Of a DNA stretch of 64,000 nt, positions 24,740 to 33,717 are shown piece by piece. A program made the translations under genes and the position numbers. The DNA is from Chitinophaga silvisoli (GTDB lineage Bacteria; Bacteroidota; Bacteroidia; Chitinophagales; Chitinophagaceae). Location: assembly GCF_003412465.1 (NCBI RefSeq), contig NZ_QTJV01000001.1:248001-312000 (forward strand), read 5' to 3'. Numbering within the stretch: the stretch's first letter is position 1; each line of letters starts with the position of its first letter. The notes below the pieces were generated by a model. The model saw only the letters and a program-made list of their open reading frames with translations, was not told where the DNA came from and made no database searches.

Positions 24740-24756
24740 TCACTTTTTTCAGCATA

Positions 24757-24849
24757 AAAGCCATTAGCAATTCGCAAATTGCTAGCCGCTAATCAGATTT
24801 TTTAGTAAATTCGGTTTCGGTCTGAAATAAGCAAACTGCTAATGGCTTT
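24757..24849. repeat. Inverted repeat between tuf and tRNA-Trp
   Basis: AAAGCCATTAGCA (24757-24769) is perfectly inverted at 24837-24849, five bases before the tRNA. The interior has a further AGCAATT/AATTGCT pair. It may serve mRNA/tRNA processing or partial termination. Confidence 0.7.
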
Positions 24850-24853
24850 ATAC

Positions 24854-24924
24854 ACGGGCATAGTTCAATGGTAGAATAGAGGTCTCCAAAACCTTTGATC
24901 AGGGTTCGAATCCTTGTGCCCGTG
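24854..24924 (+). tRNA. tRNA-Trp (anticodon CCA)
   Basis: A 71-nt cloverleaf with acceptor ACGGGCA/TGCCCGT, D arm GTTC/GAAT, anticodon loop CTCCAAA and T arm CAGGGTTCGAATCCTTG. It sits between tuf and secE, the usual place in Bacteroidota. Confidence 0.95.
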
Positions 24925-24936
24925 CAGTGTAAAATT

Positions 24937-24988
24937 GGTGAAAAGTGAAAGGTGAATTGTGAATTTCATTCGCCATTCACTTTTCACC
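24937..24988. repeat. Hairpin-forming inverted repeat between tRNA-Trp and secE
   Basis: GGTGAAAAGTGAA (24937-24949) is inverted at 24976-24988, and the interior can pair further with few mismatches, leaving a very small loop. GTGAAAAGTGAAAGGTGAA-like words are common intergenic repeats in Bacteroidota genomes. Confidence 0.65.
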
Positions 24989-25020
24989 TTTCATGTTTTC
25001 AAACGGTTAATTTTAAACCA

Positions 25021-25212
25021 ATGAACAAGCTCAGAAATTACTTCCGGGAATCCTATCATGAACTGGTGCATAAAGTATCCTGGCCTACCTGGCAGGAACT
25101 GCAATCCTCAACAATGATTGTTCTGATCGCTACTGTGGTGATTACCCTCATTGTTTGGGGTATGGATGCCCTGTCAAACGTGGTGTTAACACAGTACTAT
25201 AAAATGTTCTAA
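25021..25212 (+). CDS. secE: Protein translocase subunit SecE
   Basis: A 63-residue single-helix SecE that clamps SecY in the inner membrane. The amphipathic segment ESYHELVHKVSWPTWQEL carries the family's VxWPTxxE motif. One membrane helix follows (about 35-55, TMIVLIATVVITLIVWGM). The ATG at 25021 (MNKLRNYF) is preferred, because the upstream extension is encoded by the hairpin repeat. nusG starts two bases after the stop. Confidence 0.95.
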   Translation: MNKLRNYFRESYHELVHKVSWPTWQELQSSTMIVLIATVVITLIVWGMDALSNVVLTQYYKMF

Positions 25213-25214
25213 TA

Positions 25215-25805
25215 ATGATTGAAGCATCCAATAACCCTGCAGAAGAAACAAATGTTCCGACTCAGGATACCAAATGGTATGTACTGAGAGTGGTAAGTGG
25301 AAAAGAAAAGAAGGTAAAAGAATACCTGGATATTGAGGTGCGTCGTTCCGATTGGGGAAATGTAATCACACAGATCTTCTTACCCGTTGAAAAAGTATAC
25401 AAAGTTCAGGCCGGTAAGAAAGTGATGCGCGAAAAGAACTTTTATCCTGGTTATGTAATGATCGAAGCGATCGATGGTAAAATGACCGACGAGGTTATCC
25501 AATCCATCCGCAACGTTTCCGGTGTTATTCACTTCCTCGGTAAGGAAAAGCCAATCGCCCTGCGTAAAGCTGAAGTAAATAAAATGTTAGGTAAAGTTGA
25601 TGAACTGTCCGATTCAGGACTGACCATGAGCGAACCTTTCATCGTCGGAGAAACTATCAAGATCATCGATGGTCCATTCAATGACTTTAACGGTATTATC
25701 GAAGAAGTAATTGAAGACAAGAAGAAGCTGAAAGTAACTGTGAAGATCTTCGGTCGCGCTACTCCGGTAGAACTGAACTTCATGCAGGTAGAAAAAATAA
25801 GCTAA
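25215..25805 (+). CDS. nusG: Transcription termination/antitermination factor NusG
   Basis: A 196-residue NusG that binds RNA polymerase and links it to Rho or the ribosome. The NGN domain (about 20-125) begins KWYVLRVVSGKEKKVKEYL and contains FYPGYVMIEA. The KOW domain (about 140-190) contains VGETIKIIDGPFNDFNG. It is coupled to secE. A terminator follows 23 bases after the stop, so the operon ends here and does not continue into rplK as it does in most bacteria. Confidence 0.97.
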   Translation: MIEASNNPAEETNVPTQDTKWYVLRVVSGKEKKVKEYLDIEVRRSDWGNVITQIFLPVEKVYKVQAGKKVMREKNFYPGYVMIEAIDGKMTDEVIQSIRNVSGVIHFLGKEKPIALRKAEVNKMLGKVDELSDSGLTMSEPFIVGETIKIIDGPFNDFNGIIEEVIEDKKKLKVTVKIFGRATPVELNFMQVEKIS

Positions 25806-25827
25806 AGATTTTAGGTTTTTTAATAGG

Positions 25828-25855
25828 AGCCGTTCCGAAAGGGGCGGCTTTTTTT
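25828..25855 (+). terminator. Rho-independent terminator of secE-nusG
   Basis: Stem agccgttcc / ggggcggct with a gaaa loop (two G-T pairs), followed by seven T. Confidence 0.85.
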
Positions 25856-25977
25856 GTGCCCTATAATTCTTAAAGTTGTGGCCCGCCATAGAAAACGCTC
25901 CCCGGCTGCCCTTACTGCCATCCGCCAGACCACCATCTTTTAATAGTATTCTAATTCCAGATCCTTCCTCTTATCGA

Positions 25978-25985
25978 TACCTTTG
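25978..25985 (+). promoter_or_regulatory. -7 element TACCTTTG of the response regulator gene
   Basis: Exact TAnnTTTG followed by caag and the GTG start at 25990; four-base spacing as for truB. Confidence 0.55.
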
Positions 25986-25989
25986 CAAG

Positions 25990-26670
25990 GTGAAGATACT
26001 ACTGATAGAAGACGAGCCCAAAGTCGCCGCTTTCATCAAAAAAGGACTGGAAGAAGAACAACACCAGGTGGAAGTAGCTTACGACGGTGAAATCGGGCAT
26101 AAAGCAATCATGCAGCACGATTACGATGTGATCATCATGGATGTGATGCTCCCATACATGAACGGCCTGCAACTAAGCAAAAGCATCCGCGACCAGGGGA
26201 TCCGTACCCCCGTCCTCATGCTCACCGCCCTCAATACCACTCCCGACATCGTAGACGGCCTCAATGCCGGCGCAGACGACTACCTCGCCAAACCATTTCA
26301 CTTCAGTGAACTCCTGGCCAGAACAAACGCCCTGCACCGCCGCACTGCCGAATTTAAAGCCTCCGCCTCCAAACTTAACTTCATGGACCTCACCCTGGAC
26401 CTGGATACCAAAACAGCCTCCCGGGAAAACAGAGAAATCATTCTCACCGCCAAGGAATATGCCCTGCTCGAACTGTTCATGAAAAACTGTAATAAAGTCC
26501 TCTCCCGTGCATATATCGCCCAAACCGTATGGGGACTGGACTTCGACAGCGGTACCAACACCATCGATGTATACATCAACTACCTCCGTAATAAGATTGA
26601 AAAAGGATTCTCTGGCGACCGCCTCATACATACGGTAGTCGGCATGGGATATGTAATGAAGACGAAATAA
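25990..26670 (+). CDS. OmpR/PhoB-family response regulator (metal-type two-component system)
   Basis: A 226-residue DNA-binding response regulator. The receiver domain (1-115) has the acidic pair in VKILLIEDEPK, the phosphoacceptor Asp51 in VIIMDVMLPYMNGL, Thr in MLTAL and Lys in YLAKPF. The winged-helix domain (about 130-224) contains REIILTAKEYALLELF and NTIDVYINYLRNKI. The latter is typical of the CusR/CopR/CzcR subgroup. I chose the GTG at 25990 because the residues upstream do not look like protein and a -7 box lies four bases before it. The kinase gene follows after six bases and the efflux genes thereafter, so it probably activates the pump in response to a metal ion. Confidence 0.93.
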   Translation: MKILLIEDEPKVAAFIKKGLEEEQHQVEVAYDGEIGHKAIMQHDYDVIIMDVMLPYMNGLQLSKSIRDQGIRTPVLMLTALNTTPDIVDGLNAGADDYLAKPFHFSELLARTNALHRRTAEFKASASKLNFMDLTLDLDTKTASRENREIILTAKEYALLELFMKNCNKVLSRAYIAQTVWGLDFDSGTNTIDVYINYLRNKIEKGFSGDRLIHTVVGMGYVMKTK

Positions 26671-26676
26671 CAGGTT

Positions 26677-28044
26677 ATGAAGATCCGTCACCGCCTGGCA
26701 TTGCAGTTTACCGTCCTATCAGGGTGCATCCTGTTGGTCATCTTTATTCTCGTATACCTGCTGCTGCAGAGCTATGTGAACAATACCTTCTTTAGCCAGC
26801 TGGAAGACCGTGCACTCATTACCGCCCAGGTATTTCTCGAGAAAGATGAACTGGCCAGGAAGAAATGGAAAGATGTTGAAAAGAAATACATCCAGGCCAT
26901 TCCCGGCGAAGATGGCATGATTTACGATGAAGCTAACCAGCCCGTTTTTATTGAACCCGGCGCCGTAAACATAGCACCCGCCATTATCCAGGCAGTACGC
27001 TACCATAAAAAATACCGCTTTCATTATAAAGGCAATCCTGCTGTAGGCCTGTATTATACTGACAACCAGGGGAACTTCGTCATCTTCGTTACCGCTGGTA
27101 ATGAAGCCGGGCAAGCACAATTGATGCATAATCTCTGGATCCTGGGAGGCACCTTTGCACTTGGGATGCTCATGGTATTCCTGCTGGGACAATGGTTCTC
27201 TTTCCGAGCACTGCGCCCCATTAATTACATTAACAGTCAGGTGAAAAATATTCGTGCCTCTAACCTGCACGCCCGTGTGAAAAAGAGCCGGAACGATGAT
27301 GAAATCGATGAACTGGCCAGCAATTTCAACGACCTGCTGGAACACCTGGAGAAAGCATTTCACATGCAGCAATCCTTTGTCTCCAATGCATCGCATGAAC
27401 TGCGTACACCCCTGACAGCTATCATCACCGAACTGGAAGTCATTCTTCAAAAACAACGCAACCAGGAAGATTATATCAAAACGCTTCGCTCTGTACTGGA
27501 TGAATCGGCCAAGCTGAAAACCATTACCAATGGGCTGCTGGAACTCACACAGGCAGATACCGATACTCAAGCAGGCAAAGAACATATCAGGCTGGATGAA
27601 CTACTCTGGGATCTGCGGGAAGAATGGGCGAATAAACATCCGGAGCAATTACTGAATGTACAGATGCTGCAATTGCCCGAAGATGCTACCCGGCTTGAAA
27701 TAACAGGTCACCGGGAATTGCTGATCCTGGCGATTAAAAATATCATCAAGAACGCGTTTAAGTTCTCCAATAATCAGGCTGTGGACGTGGCGCTGGATTG
27801 CCAGCAGGAGCAATTGTTAATTACTATTACAGACCATGGCATTGGTATTTCTCCTGAAGATGCGGCGCGCATTTTCCTGCCATTGTTCCGTGCCAATAAT
27901 GCACGAATTTATCCCGGATTTGGTATTGGTTTATCTATGGCTCAAAAGATCGTTCAGGCACACAAGGGACAGATTGCTGTGAGCAGTGAACCCGGTCAGG
28001 GCAGTACGTTCAGCATTTCATTTCCTGCTCCACAGCACATTTAA
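26677..28044 (+). CDS. Membrane sensor histidine kinase
   Basis: A 455-residue sensor kinase. Two membrane helices (about 10-32 and 152-175) enclose a periplasmic sensor domain of about 120 residues. A HAMP domain follows (about 176-230, RPINYINSQVKNI). The dimerisation domain has His240 in SNASHELRTPLTAI. The ATPase domain contains the N box (NIIKNAFKFSNN), G1 (DHGIGI) and the G2 region (PGFGIGLSMA). The periplasmic domain shows no obvious Met or Cys cluster, and only one His (HKKYRFHYKG region) stands out. The metal it senses, if any, is therefore unknown. Confidence 0.92.
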   Translation: MKIRHRLALQFTVLSGCILLVIFILVYLLLQSYVNNTFFSQLEDRALITAQVFLEKDELARKKWKDVEKKYIQAIPGEDGMIYDEANQPVFIEPGAVNIAPAIIQAVRYHKKYRFHYKGNPAVGLYYTDNQGNFVIFVTAGNEAGQAQLMHNLWILGGTFALGMLMVFLLGQWFSFRALRPINYINSQVKNIRASNLHARVKKSRNDDEIDELASNFNDLLEHLEKAFHMQQSFVSNASHELRTPLTAIITELEVILQKQRNQEDYIKTLRSVLDESAKLKTITNGLLELTQADTDTQAGKEHIRLDELLWDLREEWANKHPEQLLNVQMLQLPEDATRLEITGHRELLILAIKNIIKNAFKFSNNQAVDVALDCQQEQLLITITDHGIGISPEDAARIFLPLFRANNARIYPGFGIGLSMAQKIVQAHKGQIAVSSEPGQGSTFSISFPAPQHI

Positions 28045-28070
28045 CGTTTCCTTCACGACAAAAGATTAAA

Positions 28071-28098
28071 TCTAACCGGGTTTTAATTTACCTCTAAC
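28071..28098 (+). promoter_or_regulatory. Possible response-regulator box: TCTAAC direct repeat spaced 22 bases
   Basis: TCTAAC at 28071-28076 and 28093-28098, two DNA turns apart, lie in the 109-base gap before the outer-membrane channel gene. OmpR-type regulators bind such tandem sites. This is only suggestive. Confidence 0.25.
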
Positions 28099-28153
28099 AA
28101 GGCCCTAATACCAGCGTTGCAATTTTACATGCGTTAAAATATCCGAAACGATC

Positions 28154-29440
28154 ATGTATCTGAAACGTATATTATTCCTTTTCCTATATCTCGCGGTTAT
28201 AAGACCTGTAGCAGCAGCACAGACTGATACTGTACGTTATGCATTGCCGGATGCTGAAAAGGTTTTTCTTGAAAATAATTTGTCATTGCTGGCAGGGAAA
28301 CTGGACATCCCCATTGCAGCCGCAAAGATCCTGCAGGCGAAGGCATGGCCAAATCCTACGCTCACGGTTGATAACATACAGCTGTATACCAATAGAACTA
28401 CTGAAGCTACACCCCCATTATTTGGTAATTTCTGGAGAGACAGAACTTTTAGTGCACAACTGGAACAGCTGATTTATACGGCCCGGAAGCGAAAGAAAAA
28501 CATTGACCTGGAAACAAGCAATAAAGACCTCGCTGCCAGCAATTTCCTGGATGTATTACAGGCCCTCAAAGCCGATTTCAGGCAAACGGAAGCATCTTTA
28601 TTATATCTACAGCAGATCCGGGGTGATCAGTTATTTCAACTGGGCGTAGTGAATACTTTGCTGAAAGCACAACAGGCGATGCTAAAGCAGGGGAATATTT
28701 CACAGACAGAAATGTACCGCATCAAAGCATTACAGATCTCCCTCCAATCTGATATCAATGCAACTCACGAAGACCTGACTGCTCAGCAGGAGCACCTGAA
28801 AAATTTGCTGGCATTGAATGCGAATGTCTACCTGGTACTGGAAGATCCGACAGCTACTGCCGATATGGTTAGTGAACTGCAACAACATCCTTTGCAGGAA
28901 TTGCTTACACAGGCTGCACAACATAATGCGGGTATTATGGCTGCACAGCGGCAAAAAGATGTGAGTGTGGCAGCATTGAGTGTTGAAAAAGCGAATGCCG
29001 TACCTGATGTGACCCTGAATGCTAATTATGAAAGGGCAGGAAATGTGCAGAACAACTTTATGGGAGTAGGGGTAAGCATGGACCTGCCATTTTTCAACAG
29101 GAATAAGGGCAATATCAGGGCTGCACAGTTGGCCGTACAACAAAGTGATCTGCTGGAAAAAAATAAGATCAACGAGGTGAATAATGCGGTGGTAAAAGAA
29201 TGGACGGATCTGCACAAGGCCATTGGATTGTATGAAAGCATTGATACCGACTACCTGGACAAACTCGATACGATGGTAGAAGGCATCAGCCGCAACTTCG
29301 TGAACCGGAATATCAGTCTGCTGGAATTCTTAGATTTCTTCAGCTCTTTCCGTGACAGCAAGCAGCAATACTATGCTGCTATTAAGAATATCAGTATGAA
29401 AAAAGCTACGCTTAATTACTTAACCGGAACAGAGCTCTAA
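28154..29440 (+). CDS. TolC-family outer membrane efflux protein (CzcC/CusC-like)
   Basis: A 428-residue outer-membrane channel with a signal peptide (ILFLFLYLAVIRPVAAAQ). It has two OEP repeats of long alpha-helices; NPTLTVDNIQ and VPDVTLNANYERAG are the matching beta-strand starts of repeats 1 and 2, and DLPFFNRNKGNIRAA is the CzcC-type signature. Unlike CusC it has no lipobox. It pairs with the adaptor and pump encoded downstream to form a tripartite exporter crossing both membranes. Confidence 0.9.
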   Translation: MYLKRILFLFLYLAVIRPVAAAQTDTVRYALPDAEKVFLENNLSLLAGKLDIPIAAAKILQAKAWPNPTLTVDNIQLYTNRTTEATPPLFGNFWRDRTFSAQLEQLIYTARKRKKNIDLETSNKDLAASNFLDVLQALKADFRQTEASLLYLQQIRGDQLFQLGVVNTLLKAQQAMLKQGNISQTEMYRIKALQISLQSDINATHEDLTAQQEHLKNLLALNANVYLVLEDPTATADMVSELQQHPLQELLTQAAQHNAGIMAAQRQKDVSVAALSVEKANAVPDVTLNANYERAGNVQNNFMGVGVSMDLPFFNRNKGNIRAAQLAVQQSDLLEKNKINEVNNAVVKEWTDLHKAIGLYESIDTDYLDKLDTMVEGISRNFVNRNISLLEFLDFFSSFRDSKQQYYAAIKNISMKKATLNYLTGTEL

Positions 29441-29447
29441 ACAACGC

Positions 29448-30545
29448 ATGATGTACCGTATATTTTACATAGGGCTGGCAATAATCCTGCTATCTGCCTG
29501 CCATAATTCTACTGCCACAACCACTAACAGCCAGGATACCAGTACCTGCATTATTTCTACCGGTCTGAAACCGCTGATTCAGCTGACACCATTGTCAGAA
29601 GCTCCTGTACATGGGGAGCTGGAACTGACGGGGAGTGTAAGTTATGACCAGGACCACCTGTACCGCTATCAATCACTTGCCAGTGGTGTAGTGAAAGATG
29701 TGCGTTTTAACCTGGGGGATTATGTGATCAAAGGACAGGTATTGGCAGAAATAAGGACAACGGAACTGAGTGACCAGTCAGCCGGACTACGGAAAGCAGA
29801 AGCAGCACTGACATTGTCAGAAAGACAATTGAGAGCGACTGGCAGTCTGCACGATGACGGGATCGCATCTGACAAAGAATTGCTGGAAGCACAGAATGAA
29901 GTGGCAGCCGATAAACTGGAAATAAACAGGATTAAAGAGACGCTCACTATTCAGGGAGGTAGTGTGGATAAAGGGGTATTACTGATCCATGCGCCGATGA
30001 GTGGTTATATCGTGGGGAAGAAAATGACAACGGGTTACCAGGTGAATGCAGGCGATGATGATCTGTTTATCATTTCTGATCTGAAGAAGGTGTGGGTGAT
30101 GGCAAATGTGTATGCGGCACAGTTAGGTATGGTGAAGGTGGGGCAGGAAGTGGCGATCAGTACGACTGCTTACCCGGGGAAAGTATTTGCAGGTAAGATT
30201 GCACGGCTCTCCAACATTTTTGATCCGGAGGAAAAAGTGATGAAGGCAGTTGTGGAAATAGACAACGCAGGCCTTGAATTAAAACCGGACATGATGGTGA
30301 GTGTGAATGTGCATATGAACATGGAGGAAAAGGCACTGGCGGTACCACTGAATGCCGTGATCTTTGATGATGATACCTACCATGTAGTGGCTTATCATGG
30401 TGATTGTGATGTACGTGAATTAACTATATCACCCTTATCGCACGATAAGCAGTTTTATTATGTGAATGAAGATGTATTGCACAAAGGTGATACGATCATC
30501 AGCCGCAACCAGTTACTGATCTATAACCAGCTGAAAGGAAGATAG
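29448..30545 (+). CDS. Efflux RND transporter periplasmic adaptor subunit (CzcB/CusB-like)
   Basis: A 365-residue membrane fusion protein with a lipoprotein signal peptide (lipobox LSAC, Cys18). A barrel-sandwich domain (YRYQSLASGVVKDVRFNLGDYVIKG given in part, about 80-110) is followed by an alpha-hairpin (about 110-165). The second half of the sandwich is IHAPMSGYIVGKKMTTG, and a beta-barrel domain follows (VWVMANVYAAQLGMVKVGQEV). No His-rich or Met-rich N-terminal metal-binding extension is seen. The stop is one base from the start of the pump gene. Confidence 0.92.
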   Translation: MMYRIFYIGLAIILLSACHNSTATTTNSQDTSTCIISTGLKPLIQLTPLSEAPVHGELELTGSVSYDQDHLYRYQSLASGVVKDVRFNLGDYVIKGQVLAEIRTTELSDQSAGLRKAEAALTLSERQLRATGSLHDDGIASDKELLEAQNEVAADKLEINRIKETLTIQGGSVDKGVLLIHAPMSGYIVGKKMTTGYQVNAGDDDLFIISDLKKVWVMANVYAAQLGMVKVGQEVAISTTAYPGKVFAGKIARLSNIFDPEEKVMKAVVEIDNAGLELKPDMMVSVNVHMNMEEKALAVPLNAVIFDDDTYHVVAYHGDCDVRELTISPLSHDKQFYYVNEDVLHKGDTIISRNQLLIYNQLKGR

Positions 30546-30546
30546 T

Positions 30547-33500
30547 ATGAATAAGCTAGTAGAAAAGATAGTTGGCTTCGCACTGAAGAACCATACCCTG
30601 GTATTGTTCTTTACATTCCTCCTGATTGTAGCTGGTATAGTCGCCATTAAGAATACATTGATAGAAGCCTATCCGGATGTAACGAATACCCGTGCACGAA
30701 TTATAACACAATGGCCGGGCAGGAGTGCGGAAGAGATAGAGAAGTTTGTGACTTTGCCAATTACCAAAGAGATGAGCACTATTCCGGGTAAGACGGATGT
30801 GCGTTCTATATCACTCTTTGGATTATCGGTCGTCACTGTGAATTTTGAAGATCATGTAGAAGATTTTTATGCACAGCAGTATGCCAGTAACCGGATGCGG
30901 AATGTGGATTTACCTGCGGGTGCAGATGCAGAAATAGAGCCACCTTATGGAGCAACGGGAGAGATCTTCCGGTATGTGATCAGGAGTAAGGACAGGCCTA
31001 TCCGTGAATTGAGTGCCTTGCAGGAATGGGTGATCAGCAGGGAGCTTTTGTCGGTACCTGGGGTGGCAGATGTGAATAGTTTTGGCGGGGAGGAAAAGAG
31101 TTATGAAATCAGGGTGAATCCTACAGAATTATCGAATTATGGATTGACGGCACTGGATGTATTTCAGGCCATCAGTAAAAGTAATATCAACGTGGGTGGC
31201 GATGTGATTCAGAAGGGGAGCCAGGCCTATGTAGTGCGTGGTGTGGGTTTGCTGGAGAAGACGGCTGATATTGAGAATATTCTCATCACAAATGTGAAGG
31301 GTACCCCGGTGTTGGTGAAGAATGTGGCGAGTGTAGTTGTGACGGGCAAACCAAGATTGGGCAGAGTGGGTTTGAATGGAGATGATGACCTGGTAGAAGG
31401 GATTGTGATCATGCTGAGAGGGGAGAATCCTGGTAAGGTGATTGAGAAGCTGCGGGAGCGGATTGCAGATCTGAACAACCGGATCCTGCCGAAAGATGTT
31501 AAGATAGAGCCCTTCCTTGACAGGACGGAGCTGGTAGATAAGACCATTACAACTGTTACACATAATCTCATAGAAGGGATTTTGCTGGTCTCCATTGTTG
31601 TGTTTGTGTTTCTGTATAACTGGCGAACTACAGTGATTGTGGCATCTGTGATCCCGCTGGCATTTTTATTTGCCTTGCTGATGTTGCGGATCCAGGGCTT
31701 GTCGGCAAACCTGATCTCCATTGGTGCAGTGGATTTTGGTTTATTGCTGGAGGGAACGATGGTGATAGTGGAGCATGTATTTGCCAGTATGGACAGGCGT
31801 GCCCGTGAGATGGGCATGGAGGCATTCAACGCTATGCCGAAGGATGGTTTCATTCGGGATAAAGCGAGAAGTGTGGGAAAGTCGATCCTGTTTGCACAGG
31901 TGATCCTGATCGTAGCGTTGATGCCTATTTTTACTTTTCAGAAAGTGGAGGGAAAGATGTTTTCTCCCCTGGCATTTACATTGGGTTATGCCCTGTTGGG
32001 GTCTCTTTTACTGAGTCTGACTTATGTGCCGGTGATGTGTAAGCTGCTATTGAGCAGGAATGTGGTAGACAGGCATAGTGCGGTAACGGAGTTTTTCAGG
32101 AAGATTATCTTCCGTTTGTTCCGGTTTGCTACGAGGTACAGGAGGGGGACGATCATTGGGTTCTTTGTACTGCTGGGTGCTTGTATCCTTGGTTTTGGCA
32201 GTATGGGTACGGAGTTTATTCCCAAGTTGAATGAGGGGGCAATTTATATCAGGGCGACATTGCCGAGTAGCGTGAACCTGGATGAATCTGTGAGATTGAC
32301 GAAGGAGATGAAGGCACAGTTGCGAAGTTTTGACGAGGTACAGTTTGTGCTGACACAAACGGGGAGACCGAATGATGGAACGGATCCTACGGGTTTTTTC
32401 AACATCGAGTTCCATGTGCAGCTGAAGGACGAGGGGCAGTGGAAGCATCATATCACGAAGGAGCAGTTGTTGGATCAGATGGAGGCGAAACTGGGGGTAT
32501 ATCCCGGGATAGTGTTTGGGTTTAGTCAACCGATCATGGATAATGTGGAAGAATATGTAGCGGGTGTAAAGAGTGCATTGGTGGCGAAGGTCTATGGCAA
32601 TGATCTGCCCTCGCTGGAGCGTGCGGCGGATAGTATAGCGGCTGTGATTAAGGGGATCAGGGGGATAGAGGATGTGAATGTGTTCAGGAATATAGGTGCA
32701 CCGGAGTTAAGGATTAAGTTGAGTGAGGCGAGGATGGCGAGATATGGAATAAGTATGGAAGATGCGCAGGCGGTGGTAGAGATGGCGATAGGCGGGAAGG
32801 CGGCATCTACCTTTTATGAGGGAGAAAGGATGTTTGAGATCAGGGTGCGGTACGATGAGCATTTCAGGCAATCGGAGCAGGAGATCAGGAATATATTGGT
32901 ACCGGCGGCGGGCGATGCGAAGGTGCCATTGTCGGAGATAGCGGATATTGGGTTTTTTACGGGGCCTGCATTTATCTACAGGCAGGGGAGCAGCCGGTAT
33001 ATAGCGGTTGGTTTTTCAGTGAGGGGCAGGGATCTGGGAAGTACGATAGCGGAGGCGCAGGAGAAGGTGGGGAAAAGGGTGAAGTTGCCGGAGGCATATA
33101 AGCTGGAATGGGCAGGGGAGTTTGAGAGTCAGCAGCGGGCTACGGGCAGGCTGGCATATATAGTACCGATTTCGTTGTTGCTGATAGGGTTCCTGTTGTA
33201 TATCAATTTCAATAACCTGAAGGATACGTTGTTGTCGCTGATCACGGTGCCTTTTGCCTTTATGGGGGGATTTTTTTCCTTGTGGGTGACGAATACGATA
33301 TTCGGTATATCGGCGGGGATAGGATTTATCATTTTGTTTGGGGTAGGAACGATAGACGGGATCATATTGATTTCGGTGATGAAGAGTTATTGGGAGAAGG
33401 GGATGCCATTGAAGGAGGCGATAGAGAGTGGGGTGAGGGATAGGATCAGGCCAGTGTTTATGATTGCGGTGATGGGGTCTTTGGGTTTGTTGCCGGCGGC

Positions 33501-33633
33501 GTTGAGTCATGGTATGGGGTCGGAAATCCAGAAGCCCTTGGCGATCATGATTGTGGGGGGATTGGTAGTATGTATGTTATTGAGTCTGATGGTATTGCCG
33601 CAGTTTTTTTATTGGGCGTACAGGAAGAAGTAG
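30547..33633 (+). CDS. Heavy-metal efflux RND pump (CzcA/CusA family)
   Basis: A 1028-residue inner-membrane RND transporter of the HME family with 12 membrane helices and two large periplasmic loops, driven by proton antiport. HME signatures include ITQWPGRSAEEIEKFVT, SLFGLSVVTVNFED, and DRTELVDKTITTV before helix 2. Helix 4 carries the relay AVDFGLLLEGTMVIVEHVF. Asp396, Glu402 and Glu409 have the same spacing as Asp402, Asp408 and Glu415 of C. metallidurans CzcA, with the middle Asp replaced by Glu. The CusA-type Met triad is not apparent. Substrate is probably a divalent cation (Zn/Co/Ni) or Cu/Ag; this cannot be decided. The second half uses many AGG, GGG, GCG and ATA codons, unlike the first. 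Confidence 0.93.
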   Translation: MNKLVEKIVGFALKNHTLVLFFTFLLIVAGIVAIKNTLIEAYPDVTNTRARIITQWPGRSAEEIEKFVTLPITKEMSTIPGKTDVRSISLFGLSVVTVNFEDHVEDFYAQQYASNRMRNVDLPAGADAEIEPPYGATGEIFRYVIRSKDRPIRELSALQEWVISRELLSVPGVADVNSFGGEEKSYEIRVNPTELSNYGLTALDVFQAISKSNINVGGDVIQKGSQAYVVRGVGLLEKTADIENILITNVKGTPVLVKNVASVVVTGKPRLGRVGLNGDDDLVEGIVIMLRGENPGKVIEKLRERIADLNNRILPKDVKIEPFLDRTELVDKTITTVTHNLIEGILLVSIVVFVFLYNWRTTVIVASVIPLAFLFALLMLRIQGLSANLISIGAVDFGLLLEGTMVIVEHVFASMDRRAREMGMEAFNAMPKDGFIRDKARSVGKSILFAQVILIVALMPIFTFQKVEGKMFSPLAFTLGYALLGSLLLSLTYVPVMCKLLLSRNVVDRHSAVTEFFRKIIFRLFRFATRYRRGTIIGFFVLLGACILGFGSMGTEFIPKLNEGAIYIRATLPSSVNLDESVRLTKEMKAQLRSFDEVQFVLTQTGRPNDGTDPTGFFNIEFHVQLKDEGQWKHHITKEQLLDQMEAKLGVYPGIVFGFSQPIMDNVEEYVAGVKSALVAKVYGNDLPSLERAADSIAAVIKGIRGIEDVNVFRNIGAPELRIKLSEARMARYGISMEDAQAVVEMAIGGKAASTFYEGERMFEIRVRYDEHFRQSEQEIRNILVPAAGDAKVPLSEIADIGFFTGPAFIYRQGSSRYIAVGFSVRGRDLGSTIAEAQEKVGKRVKLPEAYKLEWAGEFESQQRATGRLAYIVPISLLLIGFLLYINFNNLKDTLLSLITVPFAFMGGFFSLWVTNTIFGISAGIGFIILFGVGTIDGIILISVMKSYWEKGMPLKEAIESGVRDRIRPVFMIAVMGSLGLLPAALSHGMGSEIQKPLAIMIVGGLVVCMLLSLMVLPQFFYWAYRKK

Positions 33634-33643
33634 GAAAAACAGG

Positions 33644-33688
33644 AAAGGGAAAAACACTTTTGGCTCCGGCAAAAGTGTTTTTCCCTTT
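33644..33688. terminator. Bidirectional terminator between the RND pump and DUF1579 genes
   Basis: A perfect 19-bp stem (33644-33662 with 33670-33688) around the loop gctccgg. The stem itself contains an A5 and T5 tract. Confidence 0.85.
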
Positions 33689-33717
33689 GGGGCTGGCGTG
33701 TGGCCGGCAAAATGCAG

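Noticed and set aside
25876..25989. N-terminal extension of the response regulator
   Set aside because: The 38 extra residues are Pro/Ser-rich and unlike any receiver domain; the -7 box at 25978 would lie inside the coding sequence.
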